This document shows, in pieces, positions 9,627 through 22,244 of a stretch of 57,759 bases of DNA. The stretch spans positions 1 through 57,759 of the forward strand of contig DYOR01000004.1 of the NCBI GenBank assembly GCA_020720385.1. Direction: 5' to 3'. Below the pieces are notes generated by a model. It had not been told where the DNA came from, made no database searches, and saw nothing but the letters and a program-made list of their open reading frames with translations. The DNA comes from Rubrivivax sp. (GTDB taxonomy: Bacteria; Pseudomonadota; Gammaproteobacteria; Burkholderiales; Burkholderiaceae_C). Position numbers and translations under genes: made by a program. Position 1 is the first letter of the stretch. Each line of letters begins with the position of its first letter.

Positions 9627-10434
9627 ATGAGTCTGCTCCTCAAGCCCGTCCCCGCATCGCACGGCCCGCGCTGGATCGCCGACGCCTTCCGCCTCTACGC
9701 GCGCCGGCCCCTGGCCTTCACCGCACTCTTCGCCGTCTTCCTCTTCGCCGCCCTGCTCGTGGCCCAGGTGCCGCTGCTGGGTGGGCTGGCGCAGATGATG
9801 TCGCTGCCCATGCTCTCGCTGGGCTTCATGGTCGCCAGCCAGTCCGCACTGCTCGACGGCCCGGTGCACCCGCGCCAGTTCATCGAGCCGCTGCGCACGG
9901 ACGCGCTGCGCCGGCGCGCGCTGATCAAGCTGTGCGTCATCTACGGCGTGGCCGCACTCGCCATCCTGCTCGTGGCCGACGCCATCTCCGGCCACGCCTG
10001 GGCACGGCTGCAACAGATCCTCGCCAAGGGCGAGATGGACCAGGCGCAGGTCGATGCCCTGCTCGCCGAGCCCGGCGTCGGGCTGGGCCTGCTCCTGGGC
10101 ACCGTGCTCGTGGCGCTGCTCTCGGTGCCCTTCTGGCATGCCCCGGCGCTGGTGCACTGGGGCGGCCAGGGCGTGGCGCAGGCGCTCTTCTCGAGCACCC
10201 TGGCGGTGTGGCGCAGCAAGGGTGCGTTCCTCACCTATTCGCTCGCCTGGGGCGGCGTGATGTTGGCTTTCGGCACCGTGGCCGCGCTCGTGCTGGCCGT
10301 GCTCGGTGCGCCGCAGATGGCCGGCTTGCTGGGCGTGCCCGCCGGCCTGGTGTTCTCGGCCGTGTTCTACATCTCGCTGCTCTTCACCTTCAACGACAGC
10401 TTCGGCGGCGCCATCGAGGTGCCACCGGAGGGCG

Positions 10435-10451
<17 letters not shown>
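9627..10451 (+). CDS. BPSS1780 family membrane protein
   Basis: A 274-residue inner-membrane protein with about six hydrophobic helices. The N-terminal stretch WIADAFRLYARRPLAFTALF and the C-terminal LLFTFNDSFG fit the BPSS1780 family of unknown function, widespread in Burkholderiales. It follows thrB by 4 bp, so it is probably co-transcribed, and its last 17 bp overlap the 3' end of uvrD on the other strand. Confidence 0.8.
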
Positions 10452-12777
<2,326 letters not shown>

Positions 12778-12784
12778 GCGGACC

Positions 12785-12790
12785 ATTCTA
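12785..12790 (-). promoter_or_regulatory. TAGAAT -10 box of uvrD
   Basis: On the minus strand TAGAAT ends 7 nt before the ATG at 12777. The arrangement predicts a leaderless uvrD mRNA and excludes the upstream ATG at 12786 as start. A plus-strand TAGAAT for the GMP reductase lies at 12806-12811, so the two promoters are nearly back to back. Confidence 0.5.
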
Positions 12791-12805
12791 GGAGGGGCCC
12801 CGGCG

Positions 12806-12811
12806 TAGAAT
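12806..12811 (+). promoter_or_regulatory. TAGAAT -10 box of the GMP reductase gene
   Basis: A plus-strand TAGAAT 145 nt before the guaC ATG. If used, the transcript carries a long leader containing the palindromic repeat at 12881-12949. Confidence 0.4.
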
Positions 12812-12880
12812 TCACCACCGGTCTCGGCGATATCGCTCTGGCCGGTTTTGTTTTCTGCGGCCCGACCAAGGCCACGCGCG

Positions 12881-12949
12881 GATCCGGCTCCGCCGGGCCG
12901 CTGCGTGAGCCCCCTCGGGGGGCAACGACCGCAGGGAGCGTGGGGGCTC
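12881..12949. repeat. Palindromic intergenic element of Comamonadaceae type
   Basis: The stretch contains a hairpin CCGGC/GCCGG (12884-12888 with 12892-12896) and a block GAGCCCCC (12907-12914) that can pair either with the adjacent G-run (12917-12922) or with GGGGGCTC (12942-12949). I remember this arrangement as a dispersed intergenic repeat in Comamonadaceae genomes; only one full copy is in this window. It ends 7 nt before the guaC start codon, so alternative hairpins could affect translation of that gene. Confidence 0.55.
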
Positions 12950-12956
12950 CATCACC

Positions 12957-13934
12957 ATGGACATTTTCGACTACGACAACATCCTCCTGCTGCCGCGCCG
13001 CTGCCACGTGGAAAGCCGCAGCGAGTGCGACCCCTCGGTCGAATTCGGTGGCCGGCGCTTTGCGCTGCCGGTGGTGCCGGCGAACATGAAGACGGTGATC
13101 GACGAGCCGATCAGCGAGATGCTGGCGCGCAGCGGCCATTTCTACGTCATGCACCGCTTCGACCTCGACAGCGTGGCCTACGCCCGGCGCATGCGCGACA
13201 AAGGCCTCTTCGTCTCGCTCAGCTCGGGCGTCAGGCCGGCAGACTTCGCGGTCATCGACCGCCTTGCCGCGGAGGGCCTGGGCGCCGACTACATCACCAT
13301 CGACATCGCCCACGGCCACGCCGACAGCGTGCGCCAGGCCATCGCCCACATCAAGCAGCGCCTGCCTGGGACCTTCGTCATCGCCGGCAACGTGGCCACG
13401 CCCGAGGCGGTGATCGACCTGGAGAACTGGGGCGCCGACGCCACCAAGGTGGGCGTGGGCCCGGGCAAGGTGTGCATCACCAAGCTGAAGACGGGCTTCG
13501 GCACCGGGGGCTGGCAGCTCAGCGCGCTGAAGTGGTGTGCGCGCGTGGCCACCAAGCCCATCGTTGCCGACGGCGGCATCCGCCACCACGGCGACATCGC
13601 CAAGAGCGTGCGCTTCGGCGCCGCGATGGTCATGGTGGGCTCGCTCTTCGCCGGCCACGAGGAGTCGCCCGGCGTCACCGTCGAGGTCGACGGCAAGCTC
13701 TACAAGGAGTACTACGGCAGCGCCAGCGACTTCAACAAGGGCGAGTACAAGCACGTCGAGGGCAAGCGCATCCTCGAGCCGATCAAGGGCCGGCTCACGG
13801 ACACGCTGCGCGAGATGCGCGAGGACCTGCAGAGCTCGATCAGCTACGCCGGCGGGCGCGTCCTGACCGACCTGAAGAAAGTCAACTACGTCATCCTCGG
13901 CGGCGAGAACGCCGGCGAGCATCTCTTCATGTAG
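12957..13934 (+). CDS. guaC: GMP reductase
   Basis: Deaminates GMP to IMP with NADPH, returning guanine nucleotides to the purine pool. The 325-residue TIM-barrel protein lacks the CBS pair of IMP dehydrogenase. It shows the catalytic loop [17 protein letters not shown] with Cys173, and the phosphate-binding [17 protein letters not shown] and [11 protein letters not shown] segments. The pattern fits the GMP reductase type related to GuaC2 rather than GuaB. It is transcribed alone, with a long leader carrying a palindromic repeat. Confidence 0.9.
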   Translation: MDIFDYDNILLLPRRCHVESRSECDPSVEFGGRRFALPVVPANMKTVIDEPISEMLARSGHFYVMHRFDLDSVAYARRMRDKGLFVSLSSGVRPADFAVIDRLAAEGLGADYITIDIAHGHADSVRQAIAHIKQRLPGTFVIAGNVATPEAVIDLENWGADATKVGVGPGKVCITKLKTGFGTGGWQLSALKWCARVATKPIVADGGIRHHGDIAKSVRFGAAMVMVGSLFAGHEESPGVTVEVDGKLYKEYYGSASDFNKGEYKHVEGKRILEPIKGRLTDTLREMREDLQSSISYAGGRVLTDLKKVNYVILGGENAGEHLFM

Positions 13935-13952
13935 TGCCCGCCAGCGCCGGGC

Positions 13953-15332
13953 TCAGCGGCCGAGCATGCCTTGGCGCTCCCCGGGTTCCACCCCCCAGCG
14001 CGGCACGCCGCGCTGCGATTGCGGCCGCTCGCGCGCGCTCGCCGCCGGGCAAGCGCCGCCGTCGGCGTAGTGCGCCGCGGCGCCCAGCAGCGGCTCGGCC
14101 AGGCTGCCGATGGGCGCGGTGAAGTCCTCGGCCACCGCGCAGGTCGCGCCGAAGCCGTCGAAGTAGCGCCCTTCGTTGCGCTCGTTGACGCTCTCGAAGT
14201 TCACCACGCTGTAGGTGAAGCCGCAGGCGCTGCTGGGCAGGAAGCCCACCGGCTTGCCGCAGCTGGTCTCGCCGATGGCGATGACCTCGATGCCGGCGCC
14301 GCGCAAGCCGTTGATGATCTGCTCGCTGGCCGAGCAGGTGCGCCGCCCCATGAGCACGAAGGCCCGTGGCAGGCCCAGCGCCGCGGCCGGCATGCTGAAG
14401 GGGAAGCGCTGGTTGTTGCTCGCCGCGCGCTTGTCGTTGTAGAGCAGCGTGGCATAGCTCAGCGGCGTCCCATGCAGATCGGTGCCGCGCAGGCCGGCGA
14501 TGTACGAGGCGAGCGTGGCACCGGTGGAGACCAGGCCACCGCCGTTGTAGCGCAGGTCGAGCACGACATCGCTCACCCCCGCGGTCTTGAACTGGGCAAA
14601 GGCCGTGTCCAGCGGCGCCAGGGCTTGGCTGATCATGTCCTTGACCACCACGTAGCCCAGCTTGCGCCCGCCCGCCGACTGCAGCACGGCGGCGTCGGTC
14701 ACCGGGGTGAGAGGGAAGACCGCAGCCACCAGCGAGACGCTGCGCTCGACCCCCAGGCGACGCAGCACCAGCGTCAGCGTATCGCCGGCATTCACGGCAC
14801 TGAGCGCCGAGAAGTCGTTGGCCGCGACGAGCACCGCGGCGGGCTGGCCGTTGATGCTCACGACCTCGTCGCCGCGCCGCACGCCCTGGGCCGCCGCCGG
14901 CGATGCCGCCTCGACGTGGCGCACGTAGAGCGGCTGCGTGCCGTCGCCGGCCACTTCGAGCCCGGCCACCGAGACGCCCCAGCCCAGCGTGGCGCCATCG
15001 CCGAAGAACAGGTTGAAGCTCTCGTTGGTCTCGCTGCGGCTCCAGCGGTCCGCAGGAAAGCTCGCGTCGGTGCCGGTGTAGAGCAAGGCATCGAAGAAGC
15101 TCTCCACCGTGGCGTATCCAGCCGGGCTGGGACGCGGCGCGAGCTTGTACCAGAAGTACCACTCGTCCATGTAGCCCGCCAGCCAGTTCTGGTGCTCGGC
15201 CACGCTGCAGGCCTGTGGCGCCACGCTGTCGTCCCCGCCGCCGCAACTGGCCAGCAGCACGGGCACGGTGGCCAGCGCGACGAGACGATGAATTGCGCGC
15301 GCCGCGCGACCCAATGCAGTGAGTGAAGGCAT
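13953..15332 (-). CDS. S41 family C-terminal processing protease, lipoprotein
   Basis: A 459-residue envelope protease. The N-terminus has a lipoprotein signal ([14 protein letters not shown]) with Cys at about residue 29, followed by a GGGDD linker. A PDZ-like domain ([17 protein letters not shown]) precedes the tail-specific protease core, where [10 protein letters not shown] carries the presumed catalytic serine and [11 protein letters not shown] the lysine. The C-terminal ~40 residues are low-complexity and uncertain. It diverges from valS across about 160 bp. Its substrate is unknown; the family degrades misfolded or C-terminally tagged envelope proteins. Confidence 0.88.
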   Translation of the reverse strand: MPSLTALGRAARAIHRLVALATVPVLLASCGGGDDSVAPQACSVAEHQNWLAGYMDEWYFWYKLAPRPSPAGYATVESFFDALLYTGTDASFPADRWSRSETNESFNLFFGDGATLGWGVSVAGLEVAGDGTQPLYVRHVEAASPAAAQGVRRGDEVVSINGQPAAVLVAANDFSALSAVNAGDTLTLVLRRLGVERSVSLVAAVFPLTPVTDAAVLQSAGGRKLGYVVVKDMISQALAPLDTAFAQFKTAGVSDVVLDLRYNGGGLVSTGATLASYIAGLRGTDLHGTPLSYATLLYNDKRAASNNQRFPFSMPAAALGLPRAFVLMGRRTCSASEQIINGLRGAGIEVIAIGETSCGKPVGFLPSSACGFTYSVVNFESVNERNEGRYFDGFGATCAVAEDFTAPIGSLAEPLLGAAAHYADGGACPAASARERPQSQRGVPRWGVEPGERQGMLGR

Positions 15333-15490
15333 CTTCGCGTCTCCAGCGGGGCCCCGTGCACCGCGTGTGTCAGTGGCTGCGGCCCCGGTCGGTTGCCAGA
15401 GGGCGGCGACCTACAATCGGCACCCCTCCTGCGCATTCTTCCATGGCCACGGCCTGCCGTGCCGGTTTGCCTTGTTTTGCCTCGCCCATC

Positions 15491-18346
15491 ATGACCGAGC
15501 TCGCCAAGTCCTTCGAACCCGCCGCCATCGAGGCCCGTTGGGGTCCGCTGTGGGCCGGCGCCGCCGCCCATTCGCCGACGCTGGACCCGGCCCGGCCTTC
15601 CTTCAGCATCCAGCTGCCGCCGCCCAACGTGACGGGCACGCTGCACATGGGCCACGCGTTCAACCAGACGATCATGGACGCGCTCACCCGTTACCACCGC
15701 ATGCGCGGCTTCAACACGCTGTGGCTGCCGGGCACCGACCACGCGGGCATCGCCACGCAGATCGTCGTCGAGCGCCAGCTGCAGGACGCCGGCCGCTCGC
15801 GCCACGACCTGGGGCGCAAGAACTTCGTCGCCCAGGTGTGGGAGTGGAAGGCGGCATCCGGCGCCACCATCACCAACCAGATGCGCCGCCTGGGCGACAG
15901 CGTGGACTGGTCGCGCGAGTACTTCACCATGGACGACAAGCTCTCCGCCGTCGTCACCGAGACCTTCGTGCGCCTGTACGACGAGGGCCTGATCTACCGC
16001 GGCAAGCGCCTGGTGAGCTGGGATCCGGCGCTGAAGTCGGCGGTTTCCGACCTCGAGGTGGAAAGCGAGGAGGAGGACGGCTTCCTCTGGCACATCCGCT
16101 ACCCGCTGGAGGACGGTTCGGGCTCGGTGGTGGTGGCCACCACGCGCCCGGAAACGATGCTCGGCGACACCGCCGTCATGGTGCACCCCGAGGACGCGCG
16201 CTACGCGGCACTCGTGGGCCAGCGCGTGCGCCTGCCGCTCACCGAACGCCTCATCCCGGTGATCGCCGACGCCTACGTGGACCGCGAATTCGGCACGGGG
16301 GTGGTGAAAGTGACTCCGGCGCACGACGCCAACGACTATGCGGTGGGCCAGCGCCATGGGCTGGAGATGATCGGCGTGCTCGACCTGGAGGCCAGGGTCA
16401 ACGCCAATGCCCCCGCGGCGTACCGTGGGCTGGACCGCTTCGTGGCGCGCAAGAAGGTCGTCGCCGACCTCGAGGCGCTGGGGCTGCTCGTGGAGACGAA
16501 GAAGCACCGGCTCACCGTGCCGCGCTGCGCGCGCACCGGCCAGGTCGTCGAGCCCATGCTCACCGACCAGTGGTTCGTCGCCGTGAACAAGGTGGCTGCG
16601 GACGGCAGCAGCATCGCCGAGAAGGCGCGCCACGCCGTGAGCAGCGGCCAGGTGCGCTTCGTGCCCGAGCAATGGGTCAACACCTACAACCACTGGATGG
16701 ACAACATCCAGGACTGGTGCATCAGCCGCCAACTCTGGTGGGGCCACCAGATCCCGGCCTGGTACGGCAGCGGCGGCGAGCTCTTCGTCGGCCGCGACGA
16801 GGCCGAGGCCCGCAGCCGCGCCGCCGCCGCCGGCTACAGCGGGCCGCTGACGCGTGACGAGGACGTGCTCGACACCTGGTACTCGTCGGCCCTGGTGCCC
16901 TTCTCCACGCTGGGCTGGCCGGCCAAGACGATCGAGCAGGACCTCTTCCTGCCCAGCACGGTGCTCGTCACCGGCTTCGACATCATCTTCTTCTGGGTCG
17001 CCCGGATGATCATGATGACCACGCACTTCACCCGAACGGCCGATTGCCCGGAGGGCAAGGTGCCCTTCCGCGACGTCTACATCCACGGCCTGGTGCGCGA
17101 CGCGCAGGGGCACAAGATGAGCAAGAGCGAGGGCAACGTGCTCGATCCGGTGGACCTGATCGACGGCATCGCCCTGCCGCCCCTGCTGGACAAACGCGTG
17201 GTCGGCCTGCGCAAGCCCGAGACCGCGCCGCGCGTGCGCAAGGACACCGAGAAGGAATTCCCGAGCGGTATCCCCGCCTTCGGTGCCGACGCCCTGCGCT
17301 TCACCATGGCGAGCTACGCCACGCTGGGGCGCAACATCAACTTCGACAGCAAGCGCTGCGAGGGCTACCGCAACTTCTGCAACAAGCTCTGGAACGCGAG
17401 CAAGTTCGTGCTCATGAACTGCCAGGGCAAGGACTGCGGGCTGCTCGAACACGCGCCGGACGCGTGCGCGCCCGGCGCCTCCGATGCCTACCTGCAGTTC
17501 TCTGCCGCCGACCGCTGGGTCAGCGGCGAGTTGCAGCGCGTAGAGGCTGCTGTCGCCCAAGGCTTTGCCGACTACCGGCTGGACAACGTCGCCAACGCCA
17601 TCTACGCCTTCGTCTGGGACGAGTACTGCGATTGGTACCTCGAGATCGCCAAGGTGCAGCTCGCCCGGGGCAGCGCAGCCGAGCAGCGCGCCACGCGCCG
17701 CACGCTCATCCGCACCTTGGAGACCGTGCTGCGGCTGCTGCACCCGCTGGCGCCATTCATCACCGCCGAGCTCTGGGAAAGCGTGGCTCCGGTGGCCGAG
17801 CGCAAGGGCACGCCGAGCATCGTCACCGCGCCCTACCCGCAGGCCCAGCCGGAGAAGATCGACCCTGCGGCCGATGCCTGGGTGGCGCGGCTCAAGGGCG
17901 TGGTCGCCGAATGCCGCCGCCTACGCAGCGAGATGGGCCTGCCGCCGGGCGAGCGCGTGCCCTTGCTCACCCTGGGTGACGAGGCCTTCGTGCACAGCGC
18001 CGCAGCGCTGTTGCAGGCGCTGGCGCGGCTGGCCGAGGTGCGCGCGCTGCCCGACGAGGCCAGCTTTGCCGCTGCCACCGCCAACGCCCCGGTGGCCATG
18101 AGCGGCGGCATGCGCCTGGCGCTGCACGTGCAGATCGACCTGGCCGCCGAACAGGCGCGCCTGGCCAAGGAGATCGCGCGTCTGCAGGGCGAGATCGGCA
18201 AGGCGCAGGCCAAGCTCGCCCACCAGAGCTTCGTCGCGCGGGCCCCCGAAGCGGTGGTAGCGCAGGAGCGCGCGCGCCTGGAAGACTTCAGGCAAGCACT
18301 GGACCGTCTTCAAGCCCAGCAAGATCGTCTGGCCGCGTCCTCTTGA
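15491..18346 (+). CDS. valS: Valyl-tRNA synthetase
   Basis: Charges tRNA-Val and edits threonyl errors. The protein is 951 residues, starting [19 protein letters not shown]; an in-frame ATG at 15443 would add 16 residues that do not look like the family. Class I motifs are the HMGH variant in [14 protein letters not shown] and [12 protein letters not shown] near residue 545; a CP1 editing domain lies between them. The last 65 residues form the tRNA-binding coiled coil ([20 protein letters not shown]). The final 59 bp overlap the 3' end of the gene on the opposite strand. Confidence 0.97.
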   Translation: MTELAKSFEPAAIEARWGPLWAGAAAHSPTLDPARPSFSIQLPPPNVTGTLHMGHAFNQTIMDALTRYHRMRGFNTLWLPGTDHAGIATQIVVERQLQDAGRSRHDLGRKNFVAQVWEWKAASGATITNQMRRLGDSVDWSREYFTMDDKLSAVVTETFVRLYDEGLIYRGKRLVSWDPALKSAVSDLEVESEEEDGFLWHIRYPLEDGSGSVVVATTRPETMLGDTAVMVHPEDARYAALVGQRVRLPLTERLIPVIADAYVDREFGTGVVKVTPAHDANDYAVGQRHGLEMIGVLDLEARVNANAPAAYRGLDRFVARKKVVADLEALGLLVETKKHRLTVPRCARTGQVVEPMLTDQWFVAVNKVAADGSSIAEKARHAVSSGQVRFVPEQWVNTYNHWMDNIQDWCISRQLWWGHQIPAWYGSGGELFVGRDEAEARSRAAAAGYSGPLTRDEDVLDTWYSSALVPFSTLGWPAKTIEQDLFLPSTVLVTGFDIIFFWVARMIMMTTHFTRTADCPEGKVPFRDVYIHGLVRDAQGHKMSKSEGNVLDPVDLIDGIALPPLLDKRVVGLRKPETAPRVRKDTEKEFPSGIPAFGADALRFTMASYATLGRNINFDSKRCEGYRNFCNKLWNASKFVLMNCQGKDCGLLEHAPDACAPGASDAYLQFSAADRWVSGELQRVEAAVAQGFADYRLDNVANAIYAFVWDEYCDWYLEIAKVQLARGSAAEQRATRRTLIRTLETVLRLLHPLAPFITAELWESVAPVAERKGTPSIVTAPYPQAQPEKIDPAADAWVARLKGVVAECRRLRSEMGLPPGERVPLLTLGDEAFVHSAAALLQALARLAEVRALPDEASFAAATANAPVAMSGGMRLALHVQIDLAAEQARLAKEIARLQGEIGKAQAKLAHQSFVARAPEAVVAQERARLEDFRQALDRLQAQQDRLAASS

Positions 18347-19304
18347 AATCGGCGCGCTCGGGCAGCGCGAAGAGCAGTTCGTCGACCCGCCGCGCCACCG
18401 CCCAGGCGCTGCGCTCGCGCGATTGCAGCGTCGTGGCGCTGACGCGTGGCGTGACCTGCAGGGTATCGACGTGGCGCAGCGGCCGCCCCGGGTCGAGCAG
18501 GCCGGGCTCCAGGCTGTCGAACCAGGCGGCGGCCAGCGGCCCCTGGGTCAGGGCCGCGGCCAGCGCGGTTTCGTCGAAGAGTGCGGAGTGCCCCAGGCAG
18601 ACGATGACCTGATCCTGCCGGCACTCGGCCAGCATGCGCTCGCCGAAGAGCCCCGCGTAGCGCGGGAAATAGGCCAGCAGCACGCACACGGCGTCGCTGC
18701 TGCGCAGCAACTCGGGCAGGAGCACGGGCTCCACGCCGGCGCGCGCCCAGCCGGCGTCCGAGCCGTGCACGCCGGGGTCGTAGCCGACGACGCGCGCGCC
18801 GAACGCGTTGAGGAGTTCGGCCAGGTGCTTGGCCGTGGGCGTCCCGCCCACCACGCCCACCGTCATGCCGCCGAGCTCGCGGCCCACGAGCAGGCCTTCG
18901 CTGTTGAGCACCGGCACCCGGCGCAGCATCTGCAGGATCGCGCCGATGGCGAACTCGGCCTCGGCCGCGGCGCTGGCGTTGGCTGGGCGCACGACCTCGA
19001 TGCCCGCACGGGCGCAGGCCTCGATGTCGATGTTCTCGGCGCCGGCGGACAAACGCCCCACGACACGCAGTTGCGGCGCGCGCTGCAGGGCGCTGGCGTC
19101 GAGGGCCACCGAGGGCGGGATGATCACCGCCCGGGTGCGCGCCAGGGCGCGGCGGAAGGCCTGCGGGTCCTGCGCCAGCTCCGGCATCATGCGCGCGCCA
19201 TGGCGTGCGCCCAGCCACTGAAGGACGTCGGCGCTCAGCGGTTCTACGATCAGGACATCCATCGGCTCGGGCGTGAAGGTGTCATACGGCGGGTAACGGG
19301 CCAT
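18288..19304 (-). CDS. 2-hydroxyacid dehydrogenase-like protein with altered catalytic residues
   Basis: A 338-residue protein with the two-domain fold of D-2-hydroxyacid dehydrogenases ([35 protein letters not shown]). Key residues differ from the active family. The position of the substrate-binding Arg (xxRG before xVDExAL) reads [11 protein letters not shown], and the catalytic His of TPHxA reads TPRVS. The nucleotide-binding GxGxxG is GGTPTA. The acidic DSLEPG is kept. It may be an inactive or repurposed paralogue. I chose the ATG at 19304; a TTG at 19313 and an ATG at 19262 are alternatives. It overlaps valS by 59 bp, tail to tail. Confidence 0.8.
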   Translation of the reverse strand: MARYPPYDTFTPEPMDVLIVEPLSADVLQWLGARHGARMMPELAQDPQAFRRALARTRAVIIPPSVALDASALQRAPQLRVVGRLSAGAENIDIEACARAGIEVVRPANASAAAEAEFAIGAILQMLRRVPVLNSEGLLVGRELGGMTVGVVGGTPTAKHLAELLNAFGARVVGYDPGVHGSDAGWARAGVEPVLLPELLRSSDAVCVLLAYFPRYAGLFGERMLAECRQDQVIVCLGHSALFDETALAAALTQGPLAAAWFDSLEPGLLDPGRPLRHVDTLQVTPRVSATTLQSRERSAWAVARRVDELLFALPERADFKRTRPDDLAGLEDGPVLA

Positions 19305-19344
19305 ATGCCACAATCGGCCGGAATAGGGTCATTCTAAAGAGCAC

Positions 19345-20211
19345 ATGCACGTCCAGAAGGCGATTTTTCCCGTTGCCGGCCTTGGTACACGCTTTCTGCC
19401 GGCGACCAAGGCGCAGCCCAAGGAGATGCTGCCCGTCGTCGACAAGCCCCTCATCCAGTACGCGGTGGAGGAGGCCTACGCGGCAGGCGTGCGCGAGATG
19501 ATTTTCGTTACAGGTCGACACAAGCGGCCCATCGAAGACCATTTCGACATGACCTTCGAGCTCGAAGTGGCGCTGGAGCAGGCCGGCAAGCGGGAACTGC
19601 TGGAGGTCGTGCGCAGCGTCAAGCCCGACGACATGGAGTGCATCTACGTGCGCCAGCCGCAGGCCCTGGGCCTGGGGCATGCCGTGCTCTGCGGGCAGCG
19701 CCTGGTGGGCAATCAGCCCTTCGCCGTGCTCCTGGCCGACGACCTGATGGTGGGGCAGCCGCCCGTGCTCGAGCAGATGGTCGAGCAGTTCGCGGAGTGG
19801 CGCGCCTCCATCATCGCGGTGCAGGAAGTGCCGGCCGAGCAGACGCGGCGCTACGGCATCGTCGCCGGCACCCCGGTCAACGAGCGCATGCTCGACATCA
19901 GCCGCATCGTCGAGAAGCCCGCCCCCGAGGACGCGCCTTCGCGCCTGGGCGTGGCCGGCCGCTACATCCTCACCCCGGGCGTCTTCCACGAGATCGCCAC
20001 CCAGCCGCGCGGCGTGGGCGGCGAGATCCAGCTCACCGATGGCATCGCCTCGCTGCTGCGGCGCGAAAAGGTCTTTGCCTACCGCTACGAAGGCAAGCGC
20101 TACGACTGCGGCAGCAAGGAAGGTTTTCTCGAGGCCAACGTGGAGCTGGCTCTGGCGCACCCCGAGCTCGGCCCGGGCTTCCGCCACTTCCTCAAGGGAC
20201 TGGACCTGTAG
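19345..20211 (+). CDS. galU: UTP-glucose-1-phosphate uridylyltransferase
   Basis: Makes UDP-glucose for polysaccharide and lipopolysaccharide synthesis. The 288-residue length is typical. The nucleotidyltransferase motif GLGTRFLPATKAQPKEMLP lies at residues 12-30, followed by VVDKPLIQYAVEEA, the VRQPQALGLGHAV loop near residue 100, and the metal-binding VLLADD. The ATG at 19345 gives the standard MHVQKAIFPVAG start. It appears to be monocistronic. Confidence 0.96.
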   Translation: MHVQKAIFPVAGLGTRFLPATKAQPKEMLPVVDKPLIQYAVEEAYAAGVREMIFVTGRHKRPIEDHFDMTFELEVALEQAGKRELLEVVRSVKPDDMECIYVRQPQALGLGHAVLCGQRLVGNQPFAVLLADDLMVGQPPVLEQMVEQFAEWRASIIAVQEVPAEQTRRYGIVAGTPVNERMLDISRIVEKPAPEDAPSRLGVAGRYILTPGVFHEIATQPRGVGGEIQLTDGIASLLRREKVFAYRYEGKRYDCGSKEGFLEANVELALAHPELGPGFRHFLKGLDL

Positions 20212-20220
20212 CGTGCGGGC

Positions 20221-20448
20221 TCAGCGGCGCCTGAGCACGTGCATGAAGTCGGTACCGGCGCTGACCTGCTCGACCAGTTCGTTGCCCGTCTGACGCGCAA
20301 AGGCCTGGAAGTCGCGCACCGAACCCGGGTCGGTGCAGGTGATGCGCAGCAACTCTCCGCTGGCCATCTCGGCCAGGGCCTTCTTCGCCTTGAGGATGGG
20401 CAGCGGGCAGTTCAGGCCCCGCGCGTCGACTTCCTTGCTCACGTCCAT
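20221..20448 (-). CDS. TusA/SirA-family sulfur carrier protein
   Basis: A 75-residue protein beginning MDVSKEVDARGLNCPLPILK with the CPxP motif whose cysteine carries persulfide sulfur in TusA-family proteins. It may supply sulfur for tRNA thiolation or cofactor synthesis; true TusA and the wider YeeD/SirA-like carriers cannot be separated on sequence alone. A TAGAAT box at 20457-20462 lies 8 nt before the ATG. cysM follows 59 bp upstream in coordinates with its stop facing this promoter. Confidence 0.88.
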   Translation of the reverse strand: MDVSKEVDARGLNCPLPILKAKKALAEMASGELLRITCTDPGSVRDFQAFARQTGNELVEQVSAGTDFMHVLRRR

Positions 20449-20456
20449 GGCAGGGG

Positions 20457-20462
20457 ATTCTA
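20457..20462 (-). promoter_or_regulatory. TAGAAT -10 box of the TusA-like gene
   Basis: On the minus strand TAGAAT ends 8 nt before the ATG at 20448, again predicting a leaderless transcript. Confidence 0.5.
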
Positions 20463-20507
20463 GGGCCGCGCCGCCGGGCTTGTCGTCACCCCGGGGTGAC
20501 GCGCCGC

Positions 20508-21428
20508 TCAGGCCGGGAAGACCCCCGTGGACAGGTAGCGGTCACCGCGGTCGCAGACGATGAAGACGATGGTCGCGTCCTGCACCTGGCGCGCCAGCTG
20601 CAACGCGACATGGCACGCGCCGGCGGCGGAGATGCCGGCGAAGAGGCCTTCCTCGCGCGCCAGCCGCCGCGCCATGTCCTCGGCCTCGGCCTGGCTCACC
20701 TGCACCAGTTCGTCGACCAGGCTGGCGTCGTAGATCTTCGGCTGGTAGGCCTGCGGCCACTTGCGGATGCCCGGGATGCGCGAGCCCTCCGCGGGCTGCG
20801 CGCCGATCACGCGCACCGCCGGGTTCTTCTCCTTGAGGAAGCGCGACACCCCGGTGATCGTGCCCGTGGTGCCCATGGCGCTGACGAAGTGGGTCACGCG
20901 CCCGGCCGTGTCGCCCCAGATCTCCGGGCCGCTGCCCTGGTAGTGCGCGCCCGGGTTGTCGGCGTTGGCGAACTGGTCGAGCACGCGGCCTTTGCCTTCG
21001 CGCTGCATCTGCTCGGCCAGGTCGCGCGCATATTCCATGCCCCCGCCGCGCGGCGTGAGGATGAGTTCGGCGCCGAAGGCGCGCATCGTCTGCGCGCGCT
21101 CCACCGAGAGGTCCTCGGGCATCACCAGCAGCATGCGGTAGCCGCGCATCGCCGCCGCCATGGCCAGCGCAATGCCGGTGTTCCCGGAGGTCGCCTCGAT
21201 GAGCGTGTCGCCGGGCCGGATCTCGCCGCGCCGCTCGGCGCCGGCGATCATGGCTATGGCCGGCCGGTCCTTCACCGAGCCGGCCGGGTTGTTGCCCTCG
21301 AGCTTGCCGAGCACGACGTTGCCGCGCGCCGCACCCCATTCACCGGGCAGGCGTTGCAGGCGCACCAGCGGCGTGTGGCCGATGGCGTCTTCGAGCGTCA
21401 TGTAGGACGGTGGCGTGGCGGCCTTCAT
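20508..21428 (-). CDS. cysM: Cysteine synthase B (O-acetylserine sulfhydrylase)
   Basis: Forms cysteine from O-acetylserine and sulfide or thiosulfate, using PLP. The 306-residue protein starts at 21428 behind a strong AGGAGG ribosome site; the longer open frame runs into the tRNA gene and is not real. Seen: the PLP lysine in NNPAGSVKDRPA, the substrate loop EATSGNTGIALAM, and the phosphate-binding SAMGTTGTITG. The wording of these motifs fits CysM better than CysK. It is divergent from tRNA-Leu. Confidence 0.93.
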   Translation of the reverse strand: MKAATPPSYMTLEDAIGHTPLVRLQRLPGEWGAARGNVVLGKLEGNNPAGSVKDRPAIAMIAGAERRGEIRPGDTLIEATSGNTGIALAMAAAMRGYRMLLVMPEDLSVERAQTMRAFGAELILTPRGGGMEYARDLAEQMQREGKGRVLDQFANADNPGAHYQGSGPEIWGDTAGRVTHFVSAMGTTGTITGVSRFLKEKNPAVRVIGAQPAEGSRIPGIRKWPQAYQPKIYDASLVDELVQVSQAEAEDMARRLAREEGLFAGISAAGACHVALQLARQVQDATIVFIVCDRGDRYLSTGVFPA

Positions 21429-21488
21429 CTGCGATTCCTCCTGGGCCGGCGATTGTGGCAGCCGAAGATGGTGCATGAGCCCGCATGT

Positions 21489-21494
21489 GATAAT
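21489..21494 (+). promoter_or_regulatory. GATAAT -10 box of the tRNA-Leu gene
   Basis: TGATAAT at 21488-21494 is a near-consensus extended -10 element ending 34 nt before the mature tRNA 5' end, in the divergent gap to cysM. No matching -35 box is clear. Confidence 0.4.
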
Positions 21495-21528
21495 CGCCGC
21501 CGCTTCGACGTGCCCCAGGGCACCACGC

Positions 21529-21613
21529 GCCCGCGTGACGAAATCGGTAGACGTAGCGGACTCAAAATCCGCCGCCGCAAGGCGTGCCAGTTCGAGTCTG
21601 GCCGCGGGCACCA
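21529..21613 (+). tRNA. tRNA-Leu, anticodon CAA
   Basis: An 85-nt class II tRNA. The 7-bp acceptor stem pairs GCCCGCG (21529-21535) with CGCGGGC (21603-21609), followed by A and an encoded CCA at 21611-21613. The anticodon arm GCGGA-CTCAAAA-TCCGC places CAA at the anticodon, decoding UUG. A variable arm of the size expected for leucine precedes the T arm (GTTCGAGTC). Rhomboid begins 37 bp downstream. Confidence 0.95.
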
Positions 21614-21650
21614 GCCGGGCCTCCTACCGCCCCTCCCCAGATCCTGCCCC

Positions 21651-22244
21651 ATGCCGCCGATTCCACCGCTCACCCGCAACCTGATGATCGCCTGCACGGT
21701 GGCGTATTGCCTGCAGCTGATCGTCCCCGGCCTGGGGCAATGGCTCGCGCTGTTCCCGCTGGCCAGCGGCTACTTCATGCCCTGGCAGGTGGTGAGCTAC
21801 GCCTTCCTGCACGGTTCTTTCGAGCACCTGTTCTTCAACATGCTCGGCCTGTGGATGTTCGGTGCCGAGCTCGAGCGCCTGTGGGGCCAGCGCCGCTACT
21901 GGCACTTCCTGCTCGCCGGGGTGCTGGCCGCCGCAGCCGCGCAGATGCTGCTCACCATGGCCACGGGTTCGCTCGTTCCCACCGTGGGCGCCTCGGGCGG
22001 GTTGTTCGCGCTGCTGCTGGCCTTCGGCATGCTCTTCCCCAACCGCATCATCGTGCCGCTGATCCCCCCCATCCCGATGAAGGCCCGCACCTTCGTCATC
22101 GTCTTCGGCGCGCTCGAGCTCGTGCTCGGCCTGTATGGCGGCGGCGGCGTGGCGCACTTCGCCCACCTGGGCGGGATGGTGGGCGGTTTCCTCATGATCC
22201 GCTATTGGCGCGGTCAGCCCCCGTTCGGCTCGCGCCGGCGCTGA
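21651..22244 (+). CDS. Rhomboid family intramembrane serine protease
   Basis: A 197-residue polytopic membrane protein with about six transmembrane helices. The catalytic dyad is visible: Ser115 in VGASGGLFAL and His172 in HFAHLGGMVGG, with the conserved LHGSFEHLFFNMLGLWMFG loop near residue 50. It should cleave membrane-spanning substrates within the bilayer; the substrate is unknown. Its last 31 bp overlap the convergent epimerase gene. Confidence 0.93.
   Translation: MPPIPPLTRNLMIACTVAYCLQLIVPGLGQWLALFPLASGYFMPWQVVSYAFLHGSFEHLFFNMLGLWMFGAELERLWGQRRYWHFLLAGVLAAAAAQMLLTMATGSLVPTVGASGGLFALLLAFGMLFPNRIIVPLIPPIPMKARTFVIVFGALELVLGLYGGGGVAHFAHLGGMVGGFLMIRYWRGQPPFGSRRR

Noticed and set aside
14858-17743. 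A 961-residue minus-strand frame across valS
   Set aside because: Opposite-strand shadow of valS with no recognisable family and His/Gln/Arg bias.
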